Source: a virus
Reading direction: 5' to 3' (one strand)
IMG/VR virus record: IMGVR_UViG_3300044701_002789
Location: 1-64,000 of that record
DNA length: 64,000 nt
In this document: positions 9,756 to 19,427 of the stretch, one piece after another
Layout of the letters: every line of letters starts with the position of its first letter
How positions within the stretch are numbered: the first letter of the stretch is position 1
Position numbers and translations under genes: made by a program
The notes under the pieces: model-generated
What the model was told of the DNA's origin: nothing
Seen by the model: the letters and a program-made list of their open reading frames with translations, nothing else
Databases searched by the model: none

Positions 9756-11513
9756 TTATGCGGAGTTTTGTGTTAATGTAACTACACCAGACCTAATCGT
9801 ATCTGGTGGTAAATTAAATGTATTACTAGATCCAGAATTTGATGTATTTGCTGATACTGGTGAAGATGATCCTTGTCCCGTACCCGTTGGTGAATTTAAT
9901 TGTGGATTTGATGGTATTGGTTTTGGATCACCACCGGGAAGTGCTGAACCATCTTGAGATATCTCTGTATATTTAACACATTCTTGTTCATCATCACAAG
10001 TAAAGAATTTTATAATTCCTGAGATAAATTCTAAAGCATTAAACAAACTAAAACCTGCAATGTTTCCACTTAAGATTCCGGCGATTGAAGAAATAAGTGC
10101 ATTTATTGGGGCAAGTGCTTTTTCTAATATTGATGCGATTGGCCCTAAAATACTATTTAAAAGTTCACCAACTAAATTTTCCGCAGCACAAAGAGGAACA
10201 TTAATAACATTATCTAGTAATTTAGAAAGAATGTTTGCTAAAAGAGTTTTAAGACCCGCGATTAACTTATTAAATAAACAATTAATAAGACTTATTCCAT
10301 TTTCCAATTGTTGATCCAATTTAACAGCTTCGCCTGGAAATAAAAATGGTGCAACTGTTTTGATTTTATCTTGAACTTGTTTTAAAATATAACCACGAAT
10401 TCCATTGATAGTATCTTTTGCAAATCTAGAAATTTCTTCAATCGCACCAAAAACTTGTTCTTGAACTTTTGCAGTGAATTCTGTAATTTTTGCAGAGAAT
10501 GCAGATACTTGATTAAATTTCTTTTTAAGATCTTCTATCGTATTAATAAGATTTTTTAGGATTCTCTGTATTCCTTTTGTGCGAGAATTATTCTTCTTAC
10601 AAACATCCAATAGAGGAATTTTCTTCCTCATATCAATGTCCTGTAAATTAGTTGCTTCGGTTCTTACATGTTGCGCTTCTGTTATTTGTAATGGTGTCTG
10701 TCCAATAATTCTATCATCAGGAACTAAAGCAGCTCTCAGTGGATCACCATCAGTATAAGTATTGTTAAACTGTTGATACCCTTGATTACAATTTCCAACC
10801 GAACCTGCATCTGATCCAGGTTTTCTAGATGCTTTGACTGTTGCGATTAATACTTGCCTTTCAACTTCGGATGCAGAAAGACCTGCTGCCCTTGCCTTTT
10901 GTCTTGCCTCAGTTGCTGCTTTAAAAACTTCCGATGATGGTGTTTTAGATGGATCTAATAGTTTTATAAGTTGCGCAATACTTAATTGATCCACATTTGG
11001 TGGAACCGGAACATTTGCTAAACTACCGGGACCAGTTCTTGGTGTTGGTGGTGTTGTTGTTGAAACAGATCCTCCAGATGAAGTTGTTGCGGGTTGATTT
11101 GGTGCAGATTCCCCTCTTACTCTTGGAACATTGTTATTGGAGTTTCCAATAACTCCCATAATATAACCCTCTTGACCTGCCATTCCATCCATAAAGAATC
11201 CAAATACAACGGATCCCGATTCAATTGATGGTGTTTCTGTTGCACCACCATGACCAGAACCAGCAGTTACAGGCATTACGACCTGACAATATGCCATGTC
11301 TTTTGGTGGAAGTTTATCTAATTCTCCAGTATGCCAATTAAACACGCGAACCTTATAACGATGTCCCCATCCCTTAATTCCGGTAACATTCGTAAAAGTT
11401 TCACCTTGAATATTATCCGACCAAGTTTCTTTTTGCTCCACTCTACCCAACCACCAAGGTGGATTCATGAAAAATTGAGGATTAAACAAAGAACCTGCAG
11501 TTACATCAGACAT
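9756..11513 (-). CDS. 5: Baseplate hub subunit gp5-like (OB-fold)
   Basis: 585 residues. The N-terminal ~130 residues (PPWWLGRVEQKETWSDNIQG, then GHRYKVRVFNWHTGELDKLP, then SGSVVFGFFMDGMAGQEGY) carry the gp5 OB-fold pattern of cyanomyoviruses. The middle is a Pro/Ser/Thr linker and helical segments follow at residues ~300-510. I do not see the T4 lysozyme domain; in this phage lysozyme domains are found in the two tape-measure-like proteins instead. In T4, gp5 and gp27 form the hub that pierces the outer membrane. Confidence 0.8.
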   Translation of the reverse strand: MSDVTAGSLFNPQFFMNPPWWLGRVEQKETWSDNIQGETFTNVTGIKGWGHRYKVRVFNWHTGELDKLPPKDMAYCQVVMPVTAGSGHGGATETPSIESGSVVFGFFMDGMAGQEGYIMGVIGNSNNNVPRVRGESAPNQPATTSSGGSVSTTTPPTPRTGPGSLANVPVPPNVDQLSIAQLIKLLDPSKTPSSEVFKAATEARQKARAAGLSASEVERQVLIATVKASRKPGSDAGSVGNCNQGYQQFNNTYTDGDPLRAALVPDDRIIGQTPLQITEAQHVRTEATNLQDIDMRKKIPLLDVCKKNNSRTKGIQRILKNLINTIEDLKKKFNQVSAFSAKITEFTAKVQEQVFGAIEEISRFAKDTINGIRGYILKQVQDKIKTVAPFLFPGEAVKLDQQLENGISLINCLFNKLIAGLKTLLANILSKLLDNVINVPLCAAENLVGELLNSILGPIASILEKALAPINALISSIAGILSGNIAGFSLFNALEFISGIIKFFTCDDEQECVKYTEISQDGSALPGGDPKPIPSNPQLNSPTGTGQGSSSPVSANTSNSGSSNTFNLPPDTIRSGVVTLTQNSA

Positions 11514-11518
11514 ATTAA

Positions 11519-11749
11519 TTAGTTATCGTATATACGGCATTCTAATGCGTCAGGATGAGAATCGCAATATAATTCTAATGTTGTTGGATCATGATCATCA
11601 TCAGGATGATTAATTTGATATTTTTCAAGAGAATCCAATTCATCTTCCAAATGTCTTCTTCTTTGACTATTTGTGTTTGGATTATTTAACTCATCAATAT
11701 CATCATTGATGTGTTGTTGCAAAGATTTATCCATCTTAACTGCGGACAT
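11519..11749 (-). CDS. Small conserved hypothetical protein
   Basis: 76 residues (MSAVKMDKSLQQHINDDIDE), acidic and helical at the N-terminus, with two cysteines near the C-terminus. It lies between gp5 and the gp27-like gene, so it is probably made with the hub proteins. No domain is recognised. Confidence 0.6.
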   Translation of the reverse strand: MSAVKMDKSLQQHINDDIDELNNPNTNSQRRRHLEDELDSLEKYQINHPDDDHDPTTLELYCDSHPDALECRIYDN

Positions 11750-11762
11750 TTTTTATTATTTA

Positions 11763-13070
11763 TTACATTTTCATTGATCTTCTTCCGTAAGCTTCACGAA
11801 TTAATTCTAAAGAAGTATAACATTGTTGTTGTGGATCTATTCTATGACATAAACTTGAAATTAAATATACTCCACTAATTCTTGGATCTTGAGTTGGATT
11901 TGGTTTTGTAGATTGTTCTGGGAAATCACAATATATTAATTGTCCAGCTTCCAAACTAAAATCTCCCGCAATTGTAATTTGAACCTTAACAGTAAATGCT
12001 TGATTGTATCTAGATGAAGAGGCTGAAAGATAATCTTTTTTAATGGTGTCCAGTTCTCTTGATTGTTCAACTGGCAACAAATTACCGATAGATTCTGTCC
12101 CCGTAAAAAATCTTGATGGATTTGAAATAAAATCAAGATTCATATTTTTACCAAATTCAGTCGCAAGAGAATTTGTGAATCCTACTTGTTGTGCAATATC
12201 TAATGGATTGCAATTATATACACTTTCTAATGTATTGAATAAATTCACCGAGGAATTATATGTTCCCATCTGAAGTTGATCTCTAAGATCCGCATCATCA
12301 ATAACTTCAGAACTTAGTATTTTTCCAGTGTATCCTGGAGGTGGATCCGAAACAGTATTATTTTGAATATATTTCTTAATGTATTCTTGGCCAAATAAAC
12401 CATCTATGGATTTAAATTTATAACCACTTTTTGTTTCAAAGAAAAAATAACCAGCGAGTAATCCAGCAGCAGTTGTATTTTCTTTAATTGATTGGGACGC
12501 TAACCACATTATAAAGTAAAAGGGTTTTTTAATAGTAGCAATAAAAGATCTACTATTTTTAGTTGGTTCAATGTCTATTGTTTTATTGGTTCTTAATCCT
12601 TCAGTATCAGTTTTAATAATTTTAGTTACAGAATCTGAAATTTTTCCATCATATCTTTTCTTTAATCTTACACTTTCATTCTTTAAAAACTCTTTAGATA
12701 CTAATTCTATGATTTCAAATTCTCTAAGTTTATCGCTACCTTTACTTCTACCACTGATATACATTGCGGTATCATCAGTCTTAAAAGATATTTTTTGTTC
12801 TAAAGCATCTTCAAGTTCAATATAAACTTTTTCTCCTCTACTTATTTTTATCTTATTGGATGCGGTTATTCTACCACCAGTACCGTCATTTCCATCTGAA
12901 GCATAACCAGTGTCAGTAAATGCTATTGTCATTCTTACGGTTTCGGATAATATATTTTCATAATAATATAATTCAGATATTCCACCATTAAAAGCTACTG
13001 GTTCACCTCCAGTGTTCGGAAATACCTTAAAAATAGGTACATTACTTTTTGTTAGGATTTCTATTCTCAT
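11763..13070 (-). CDS. 27: Baseplate hub protein, gp27-like
   Basis: 435 residues. The N-terminal region (MRIEILTKSNVPIFKVFPNT) and a mixed beta architecture with a C-terminal segment DPRISGVYLISSLCHRIDPQ resemble the hub proteins in the gp27 position of cyanomyoviruses. Context supports this: gp5 lies directly downstream and the tape-measure-like gene directly upstream, overlapping by 4 nt (ATGA-type). In T4, gp27 forms the trimeric hub to which gp5 binds. The assignment rests on context plus pattern, not on an alignment. Confidence 0.6.
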   Translation of the reverse strand: MRIEILTKSNVPIFKVFPNTGGEPVAFNGGISELYYYENILSETVRMTIAFTDTGYASDGNDGTGGRITASNKIKISRGEKVYIELEDALEQKISFKTDDTAMYISGRSKGSDKLREFEIIELVSKEFLKNESVRLKKRYDGKISDSVTKIIKTDTEGLRTNKTIDIEPTKNSRSFIATIKKPFYFIMWLASQSIKENTTAAGLLAGYFFFETKSGYKFKSIDGLFGQEYIKKYIQNNTVSDPPPGYTGKILSSEVIDDADLRDQLQMGTYNSSVNLFNTLESVYNCNPLDIAQQVGFTNSLATEFGKNMNLDFISNPSRFFTGTESIGNLLPVEQSRELDTIKKDYLSASSSRYNQAFTVKVQITIAGDFSLEAGQLIYCDFPEQSTKPNPTQDPRISGVYLISSLCHRIDPQQQCYTSLELIREAYGRRSMKM

Positions 13071-16000
13071 CCTATAACCTCTAAGTTTTCGAATGTATTA
13101 TTATTTACTATTTTGGAAATTACTAAACTTCCACCACCTCTTCCAATAGGAATTGGAACAACTTCGGGATCAGTAGGAACTCTCATAATTACAACTTCTT
13201 GTTGTACATCATAATCCATATATCCAGAAATGGATTTTAGTTTTTCAATTATTCCTGGTGCTCTAGCAATTAATTGTGATTTGTTTTCAATATCAATTAT
13301 TTCTTTTGCCAGGTCAAATCCAAAAAGATCTACGGAGTCTTTATCTATTACTTTAAATAATTCTCCTTTATGCAATTTCAAAATAAATCCATCTCTAGGA
13401 ACAATACCAAAGTTCTCTCCATGAAATGCATAATAATCTGGAGCACCCGAATTTAATTTCATTAATTGTTGTGGCGCAAGAGTACCATCTGGTTTATATC
13501 TACCATGTCCAACAAATGCATTCGTTCCAACAACATCAGCAGATACACCATAACCATCAGTTGCACTATATTTCATATTTCTAAGTGCAAGAGGAAAAGC
13601 AACTTTATTTCCTTTACCAGTACCTCCTATTTGTAAATCTAATTCTGTTTTTCTATGTGCTGCTTGTCCTCTTGAAATATATGCTCTTATTTTTTCATCA
13701 CTAGAATTTACGGGAATAGTTTCTCCAGATCTTCCGACGTAAATTGACTTTTTCCCCAAAAAATGTTTAATCACTCTGAATCCAGCTGTCGCAACTCCAG
13801 ATCCATCTCCAGGTTTATTTGTTCCTATATGAAAATGAGTACCTTTTGACCTCCCAGAGTTTCCTTGAATAAATCTACCATCTCCGCCTCGGGTCATGCC
13901 AGAAAAATCTGCAGATGTTGGAATTTGGTATCCTTTTTTAGTTCTAAATCTTTGTAAACTTGCAAGATATTGTGCATGTATTTTTGGACCTTTATCATTT
14001 TGAATGTATTCTGCAGGTCGTTCCCATTTTCTCATCCACCAATCCGCAGCTTGCTGAGAAGAAGAAAACTTTGTATTTAAGTATTGTTGACTTGGTTCAC
14101 CTTTTTCCGTTAATGCATAATCAATTTGTCCTTTCCAATTAGATGCATAATTTGGAACTGCTCTTAAAAAATTACCTTTTCTTGGTTCATTTGAATATTG
14201 GAAAAGACCCACTCCTGGCCCTCCTTGTTCAGATACTCCTGGTCTAAATCCACTCTCTCTATGAATATTAGCCATAATACCTAAAGCATGAATATCACTC
14301 ATTCCTTTGGATATTAAATAATTGTATATGTCTCCTTGTAATCCTTCTGGGGAAAATTGACCCGCAATACCACCAGCACCATCATCACCCTCATTACCTC
14401 TATTAATATTTTCTTCAATCATCTCCTCCCTACCAGTTGGTCGTAATGCCAACTCTTGGGATAACTTGCGAATAGTTGCATTAACATCTCTGGAAACAGA
14501 TTCTTCTACTGATCTTGCTATTACTTTCGTATAATCTTCTCCTTGAAAGAATTGTCTCGCATCCACTTCTCCGCCCCCAGAAAATGCAAGCAATGAAGAA
14601 TCAAAAATTCTTCTCATCCAAGAATTTAATCCCTTACCAACATTCAAATAATCTATTTTATCTGGTGACTGACCTAAAATAGATTTGAATATAATTGTAG
14701 AGATAGTACCAAATATATCTGTTGATTTGCTCCAAATATCATTATAAGTCTTCAGTAAAAACTCTTGGGGATTAGGTGTTTTTCCAGTCGTAGTTGGAGA
14801 TTTTTTCTTTACTTGGGATTCATCTTGCGATTGACTTTGCCTTACTCTTGCCGCTCCCCCAAACCACCCAAAAGGATCCCACCAAGGTCTTTGTGTTTGT
14901 TTCTTTTTAGTATCTGGGAATACCTTTTGAACTTTTTCTTCGCCGCCAATACTTGCCCCAGGTCTTATTTTTCTGGGCATTATTGAAATAGTTCTAGATG
15001 GTTTTTTCTTCTTTATGGTTCTTCTAGGGCGTGAAGTTTTTCCAGATATTTTTGGTTGACCTCCTCCAGCAGCTCTTACGGGTTTTTGTTTTTTTTGCTT
15101 TTTGGGAGGTTTATTGCCAAAAAACATATCATAAAGAACACCACCGGCTTCAGAACCTGCCCAAGACCCCAGAAATGCGCCAATAGGCCCACCAATAGCA
15201 GTACCTATTGCACCCACAAGAACAGCACCAATTCCTTTAAAGGCTGCTTTACCTATAGGTTCCCCCAGTGCCCAAGACAAACCAAATTCAATTAGTCCAC
15301 CAATAATCGGTATTTTATTGACTAAAGGTTTTACGAACTTGAGAATTTGCTTTGCTCCACTTTTTCCCGCCGCACCAACAAAAGCATTTCTTGCAACTCT
15401 TGATATAAATCCTCTTCCACCACTTCTAGGTAAATTAGTTAAATTTTTACTTCCAAATCTAGTTTTAAATTGATCTACACCATATCTTCTAGCATATCTC
15501 TGTTGAGCATTTTTTCCAACTCTATTACCCTTCAAATCATAACCACGTTTTCCTGGGGAAGATCTACCAGTGTCAAGATCACCACTCAAAGAAGATAATG
15601 CTGCAACAACTGCAAGATCAAAAACTAAATTTAAATTATCCGTAAAAGTATCAAATAATTTTAAAACACCATCACCGCCTATATTACCAAGAAATGTGCG
15701 AGTGCTTTTGTATATTTTATTCCCCCAGTCAACAAAGGTAATAAAACCATCTAATAATTTGCCGCCCCAATTTATAAAAAATTCTCCAGCAGAAATTATA
15801 ACTGGAACAATTTTCAAAAGTTTTGGTAGAAAATCTATTAATCTAACGAATATGAATCCCAAAAATGTTTGCGTTATATAGTTTTTTATCCAATCAAATA
15901 TTCCTAATTTTGGTGTTGATGGTAATTTTAATTTATTATCCTGTTTTGGTTTTTTCTTTTCTAGTTCTTTTTCCCTCTTTTCAAACTCAGATTTCTCTAA

Positions 16001-16291
16001 ATTCAATCTAGAAATCTTTGCCTGTTTTTTTCTTAAAGATAAATTCTTGTTTAATAGTTTATCAATTTTTACTACTTTTGTATATGACTTTTCGCAACAA
16101 TTTTCTTTAGATTCCGGTTGTTTTTTATCTTCACCGACAAAAGGAACTAGAGCATTAGTTGGTTCAACTTTATTGGCATTTTTTGGTTTAATACTATTGT
16201 ATGGCAGTTTATTTTGATTAGGAACAATCGCCAAATTACTCTTGGTGTTCTTTATAAGTGGAGAATTTGATAGAGGTATTAAACTTGCCAT
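13067..16291 (-). CDS. Tape-measure-like tail protein with phage tail lysozyme domain
   Basis: 1074 residues. The N-terminus (~80-125) is a charged coiled coil. Residues ~130-200 are hydrophobic (LGIFDWIKNYITQTFLGFIF) and a glycine-rich membrane-like segment sits near 330-390. Residues ~650-760 form a tail-lysozyme domain (LISKGMSDIHALGIMANIHR, ESGFRPGVSEQGGPGVGLFQ), with Glu in HRESGF the likely catalytic residue. A membrane-active, lysozyme-bearing tape measure would help DNA cross the envelope. The N-terminal hydrophobic block resembles that of the next gene. Confidence 0.75.
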   Translation of the reverse strand: MASLIPLSNSPLIKNTKSNLAIVPNQNKLPYNSIKPKNANKVEPTNALVPFVGEDKKQPESKENCCEKSYTKVVKIDKLLNKNLSLRKKQAKISRLNLEKSEFEKREKELEKKKPKQDNKLKLPSTPKLGIFDWIKNYITQTFLGFIFVRLIDFLPKLLKIVPVIISAGEFFINWGGKLLDGFITFVDWGNKIYKSTRTFLGNIGGDGVLKLFDTFTDNLNLVFDLAVVAALSSLSGDLDTGRSSPGKRGYDLKGNRVGKNAQQRYARRYGVDQFKTRFGSKNLTNLPRSGGRGFISRVARNAFVGAAGKSGAKQILKFVKPLVNKIPIIGGLIEFGLSWALGEPIGKAAFKGIGAVLVGAIGTAIGGPIGAFLGSWAGSEAGGVLYDMFFGNKPPKKQKKQKPVRAAGGGQPKISGKTSRPRRTIKKKKPSRTISIMPRKIRPGASIGGEEKVQKVFPDTKKKQTQRPWWDPFGWFGGAARVRQSQSQDESQVKKKSPTTTGKTPNPQEFLLKTYNDIWSKSTDIFGTISTIIFKSILGQSPDKIDYLNVGKGLNSWMRRIFDSSLLAFSGGGEVDARQFFQGEDYTKVIARSVEESVSRDVNATIRKLSQELALRPTGREEMIEENINRGNEGDDGAGGIAGQFSPEGLQGDIYNYLISKGMSDIHALGIMANIHRESGFRPGVSEQGGPGVGLFQYSNEPRKGNFLRAVPNYASNWKGQIDYALTEKGEPSQQYLNTKFSSSQQAADWWMRKWERPAEYIQNDKGPKIHAQYLASLQRFRTKKGYQIPTSADFSGMTRGGDGRFIQGNSGRSKGTHFHIGTNKPGDGSGVATAGFRVIKHFLGKKSIYVGRSGETIPVNSSDEKIRAYISRGQAAHRKTELDLQIGGTGKGNKVAFPLALRNMKYSATDGYGVSADVVGTNAFVGHGRYKPDGTLAPQQLMKLNSGAPDYYAFHGENFGIVPRDGFILKLHKGELFKVIDKDSVDLFGFDLAKEIIDIENKSQLIARAPGIIEKLKSISGYMDYDVQQEVVIMRVPTDPEVVPIPIGRGGGSLVISKIVNNNTFENLEVIG

Positions 16292-16294
16292 TTT

Positions 16295-19243
16295 TTATTT
16301 TCTAACTCCTAATGTTGATTGCGCAACGGATGTTCCTTTAGGATGCAATGGACTGAATGATGGTGGTTTTGATTTTGATGGAACGTTGACGGAAGATTTT
16401 CTATTTTGACCCGAGACTTTACCCAAATCTATAATTTTTGGTTTTGATGTGGATCTAGTTAAAGGAGTTACTGGTGATCTCATCTTTGGTCCACTGGAAA
16501 ATCTTACGGGTGATGATGAGTTTGTTGGAGATAATTTATTAGTATCATAACCTTTTTTTGATGCATTGGAATTTCCATCCAACATTGACTGGATTACATT
16601 TGCATAATCAATAGCACCTTTTTCTGTTGCTTTTTTGGTAAAAATATATCTAGATTCTCCTGGTTGAGCAAAATATGAAAAATACTGTCTATCAGATCCT
16701 CCCAATTTTTTTCCATCTGGACTATAATCAGAACCAGAATTTTCTTTAATCATTCCTCCACCTTGATACTTTTTAGAAGATTCTTCATTTGGTGTTATCA
16801 TTCCTCCACCTTGATACTTTTTAGAAGATTCTTCATTTGGTGTTATCATTCCTCCCATCATGTTTCTAATATCATTATTCTCTGAAATATTATTTGCAAT
16901 AGGTGTAACCTTACCGCCATGTTGAAACTTAAAGAAATTTGGATTGAAATTTATACCAAAAAAAGAATTGTTATTTTTTGGTGGGGAGTTTGTTTCTTTT
17001 GGTTTTTGAGGTGCAATAGACCTTGATAAATCTTTTGGTCCACTTAAAATCAATTTTCGTTCTAAGGCTATTCTAGATGGAGAAGGGCCGCCCCTTTGAA
17101 CATGGGTGGCGGCACTAACCATATCACCTTTAGTAAGAGCGGATGTTAGATTTCTATATGCACCTATAGGACCATATGGAGCATTATACCCAACTAATGT
17201 AACTCCGGCTCTTTGATTATCACTCATTTTATTCCAAGTAGGAATCTTTTTACTATAAACTTTACCCAAGTTCATAATATTGGTATTAAGAATATTGTCT
17301 GCCTTGGACTTTGTAATTGTATCTCCAGGTTTAACTGGTTTAGTACCATTCAATATACTATCATAATATGTTGATCCCCACCCTATTGTTGGTTGCCCCA
17401 CACTGTCAATATATGAATGAATATTTGTTTGTGGTGATATTGTATTCCATGCTTTTCCGGATATAACACTTTTTCCTCCAGGTTTAATATAATCATTTTG
17501 CCCTTTAGATAATGAAGATAGTGCTTCATCATGCTTCAAATGCTTAGATACTGTTTGAACAAATCCACCACCTGCGGCATAAGTTATACCGTTTGCAATT
17601 TGTGGAACATTAGTTCCTCCACCAGCAGCATTCATAGATTCTAATGTTTCAACACCATATTTTTTAACTGCTCCAGCAGACATAACAAATTCTCCATCAC
17701 TAAGCATCGCTGGTACTTTATCATCTTTAGGTCCACCAGGACCTTTTACCATACCACTAGATGGTGCATTATTCATACTTCCAAATAAATCATTTAAACC
17801 ACCATTAGAAAATTTTAATAATGCTACATTTCCTCCCCCAGAGTATTTTTGAGTTGGAGGAGTTCTTTCTTGCTGTGATTCATTTTTTCCAGTGACATCT
17901 CCGAGGAATTTAGCAGTACCAATAGTAACAGCAGCTGTTGTTGCAAGTTGTAAACCTGCACCTATAAGTTTGCCTTTTGTTCCCAAAAAATTTCCAACTT
18001 TTGCAGCAGCACCCCGTTTACCAATAAAGGAAAGTAAACGAGGCAAAACTGCTTTAGTTAATTTTAAAGATCCCGCAATAAGTATTTTGGATAATGAACC
18101 AATAGCTCTACCAAATCCAGTTCCAAATCTTAGATATAATGCAGCAAGTATAGGCCATTTATCAGATAAAAACTCAATAATAGTTTTTATTTTACTTTGA
18201 TTATCAGGATCCGCAATCCATTCCAGCAATTTAATGAATACTTTACCAAGAATTATATTAGTAATATAATTCAATATCATATCCCAAATAGATTGAAATG
18301 GTTTAGTTATTGCTGATAATGCCTTTCCAATCCCCTTGAATGAATTGGATTCCATTTGATTTTCTCTATCTTGTCTGCTTCTTTTCTCTCTTGTTCTTCT
18401 TTCCTTTTCTGATCTATTTGTTTCAAAATTATTAATTTCAGTAAGAGTGCTTATAATAGAATCTAGTTTTTCCCCGATCCTTTCACAGCATGTTTTTTGG
18501 GGTGTTCTAATTACTCTGGTCTTTTTAGTTACATCTTTTACATCTACCTCTTCAATTTTAGGTTCATAACGAAGTCTTTCTGTGGATAATTTTGAAACCG
18601 GAGATTTTATTATCGCAGAAGTTTTTGGTTCGGAGACATTAGAAGTTCCCGGAGGATTTTTATCACCAGAAACTTTAGTTTTTGTTTCTTTTAAATTAAA
18701 TGTTTTTGTTTCTTTATCTTTTATTCTCCATACTCTTTTAAGTTCTCCTTCAAGAAGTTGTTGAGTTTCAAAAGGAAGTTTTGTATTTACTAATCTATAT
18801 GAAGCAAGTGTAGTTTTAATTGCATCAAAATATGTCTTTGCATTAATTTTAGTTCCTGCTTTTAACTTCAGAAAAACAAGAATACCCTCATCTACTTGGT
18901 GATCTATTGTAACATTTTCAACTTTTTGTCCAGGTTCATCTTTCCGCGATGAAACTTCTGCATTTATGCGAGGTAACGTATTTGTTCTATTTACTCTAGC
19001 ACTTTTTATTTTTATCTCAATAATTCCAGTTTTATTTTTTACCCTATTAAGTTCTTTTTGTAATAAATCTACTTGCTCTTGACTTAAATTACTATCGCCC
19101 AACTGATTTTCAATAAGAATCTCCGCGATTCTAGATCTATAATCTTCATAATCAATATTAGTTAACTGAGCATCATCAAATTGAAGCAAATCAAAAATTG
19201 CTCTTTCAATAGTGTGAGTAATAACTTTTGATCTACCATCCAT
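16295..19243 (-). CDS. Tape-measure-like tail protein with GH24-type lysozyme domain
   Basis: 982 residues. The hydrophobic block IWDMILNYITNIILGKVFIK parallels that of the neighbouring 1074-residue protein. The segment VPAMLSDGEFVMSAGAVKKY is a hallmark of phage tape-measure proteins. Residues ~540-740 resemble a GH24 lysozyme (SVGQPTIGWGSTYYDSILNG, then GDTITKSKADNILN). Near residues 795-830 the unit MITPNEESSKKYQGGG occurs twice. The start at 19243 lies 10 nt upstream of the end of the gp51 frame, a coupled arrangement. Confidence 0.75.
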   Translation of the reverse strand: MDGRSKVITHTIERAIFDLLQFDDAQLTNIDYEDYRSRIAEILIENQLGDSNLSQEQVDLLQKELNRVKNKTGIIEIKIKSARVNRTNTLPRINAEVSSRKDEPGQKVENVTIDHQVDEGILVFLKLKAGTKINAKTYFDAIKTTLASYRLVNTKLPFETQQLLEGELKRVWRIKDKETKTFNLKETKTKVSGDKNPPGTSNVSEPKTSAIIKSPVSKLSTERLRYEPKIEEVDVKDVTKKTRVIRTPQKTCCERIGEKLDSIISTLTEINNFETNRSEKERRTREKRSRQDRENQMESNSFKGIGKALSAITKPFQSIWDMILNYITNIILGKVFIKLLEWIADPDNQSKIKTIIEFLSDKWPILAALYLRFGTGFGRAIGSLSKILIAGSLKLTKAVLPRLLSFIGKRGAAAKVGNFLGTKGKLIGAGLQLATTAAVTIGTAKFLGDVTGKNESQQERTPPTQKYSGGGNVALLKFSNGGLNDLFGSMNNAPSSGMVKGPGGPKDDKVPAMLSDGEFVMSAGAVKKYGVETLESMNAAGGGTNVPQIANGITYAAGGGFVQTVSKHLKHDEALSSLSKGQNDYIKPGGKSVISGKAWNTISPQTNIHSYIDSVGQPTIGWGSTYYDSILNGTKPVKPGDTITKSKADNILNTNIMNLGKVYSKKIPTWNKMSDNQRAGVTLVGYNAPYGPIGAYRNLTSALTKGDMVSAATHVQRGGPSPSRIALERKLILSGPKDLSRSIAPQKPKETNSPPKNNNSFFGINFNPNFFKFQHGGKVTPIANNISENNDIRNMMGGMITPNEESSKKYQGGGMITPNEESSKKYQGGGMIKENSGSDYSPDGKKLGGSDRQYFSYFAQPGESRYIFTKKATEKGAIDYANVIQSMLDGNSNASKKGYDTNKLSPTNSSSPVRFSSGPKMRSPVTPLTRSTSKPKIIDLGKVSGQNRKSSVNVPSKSKPPSFSPLHPKGTSVAQSTLGVRK
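16745..16860 (-). repeat. 48-bp direct repeat within tape-measure-like gene
   Basis: Two consecutive near-identical copies (starting about 16752 and 16800) encode MITPNEESSKKYQGGG twice, with a third degenerate unit just after. They are in frame, so this is a recent internal duplication. Confidence 0.85.
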
Positions 19244-19427
19244 GAGATTGTTGTTGCTTTTGTTTTAATTCTTCTTCTTCAATGTGTTGTTTCAACAATT
19301 CAACATATATATCTCTTTCCCAAGGCATCATATTTTCTATTTCTGTCAATGAGTATTTATGGTACTGCATCAAAGAAAAATTCAAACGAAAATAACTCTC
19401 AAGATCTATATAAATTAAGGCTAGGCG
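19233..19427 (-). CDS. 51: gp51-like baseplate hub assembly protein, probably read by -1 frameshift from gp26
   Basis: A 64-residue frame (RLALIYIDLESYFRLNFSLM, then YSLTEIENMMPWERDIYVEL) ends at the TAG at 19233. It is in the -1 frame relative to gp26 and has no ATG, GTG or TTG near its conserved N-terminus; the first ATG lies about 20 codons in. The gp26 frame ends SSFFA-stop over the heptamer TTTTTTC (19433-19427), a canonical X-XXY-YYZ slippery site. The conserved ESYFR and ENM-PWER residues suit the small gp51 assembly factor. A gp26-gp51 fusion of about 303 residues is predicted, like the tail-assembly chaperones upstream of other tape-measure genes. Confidence 0.7.
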   Translation of the reverse strand, partial: RLALIYIDLESYFRLNFSLMQYHKYSLTEIENMMPWERDIYVELLKQHIEEEELKQKQQQSHGW

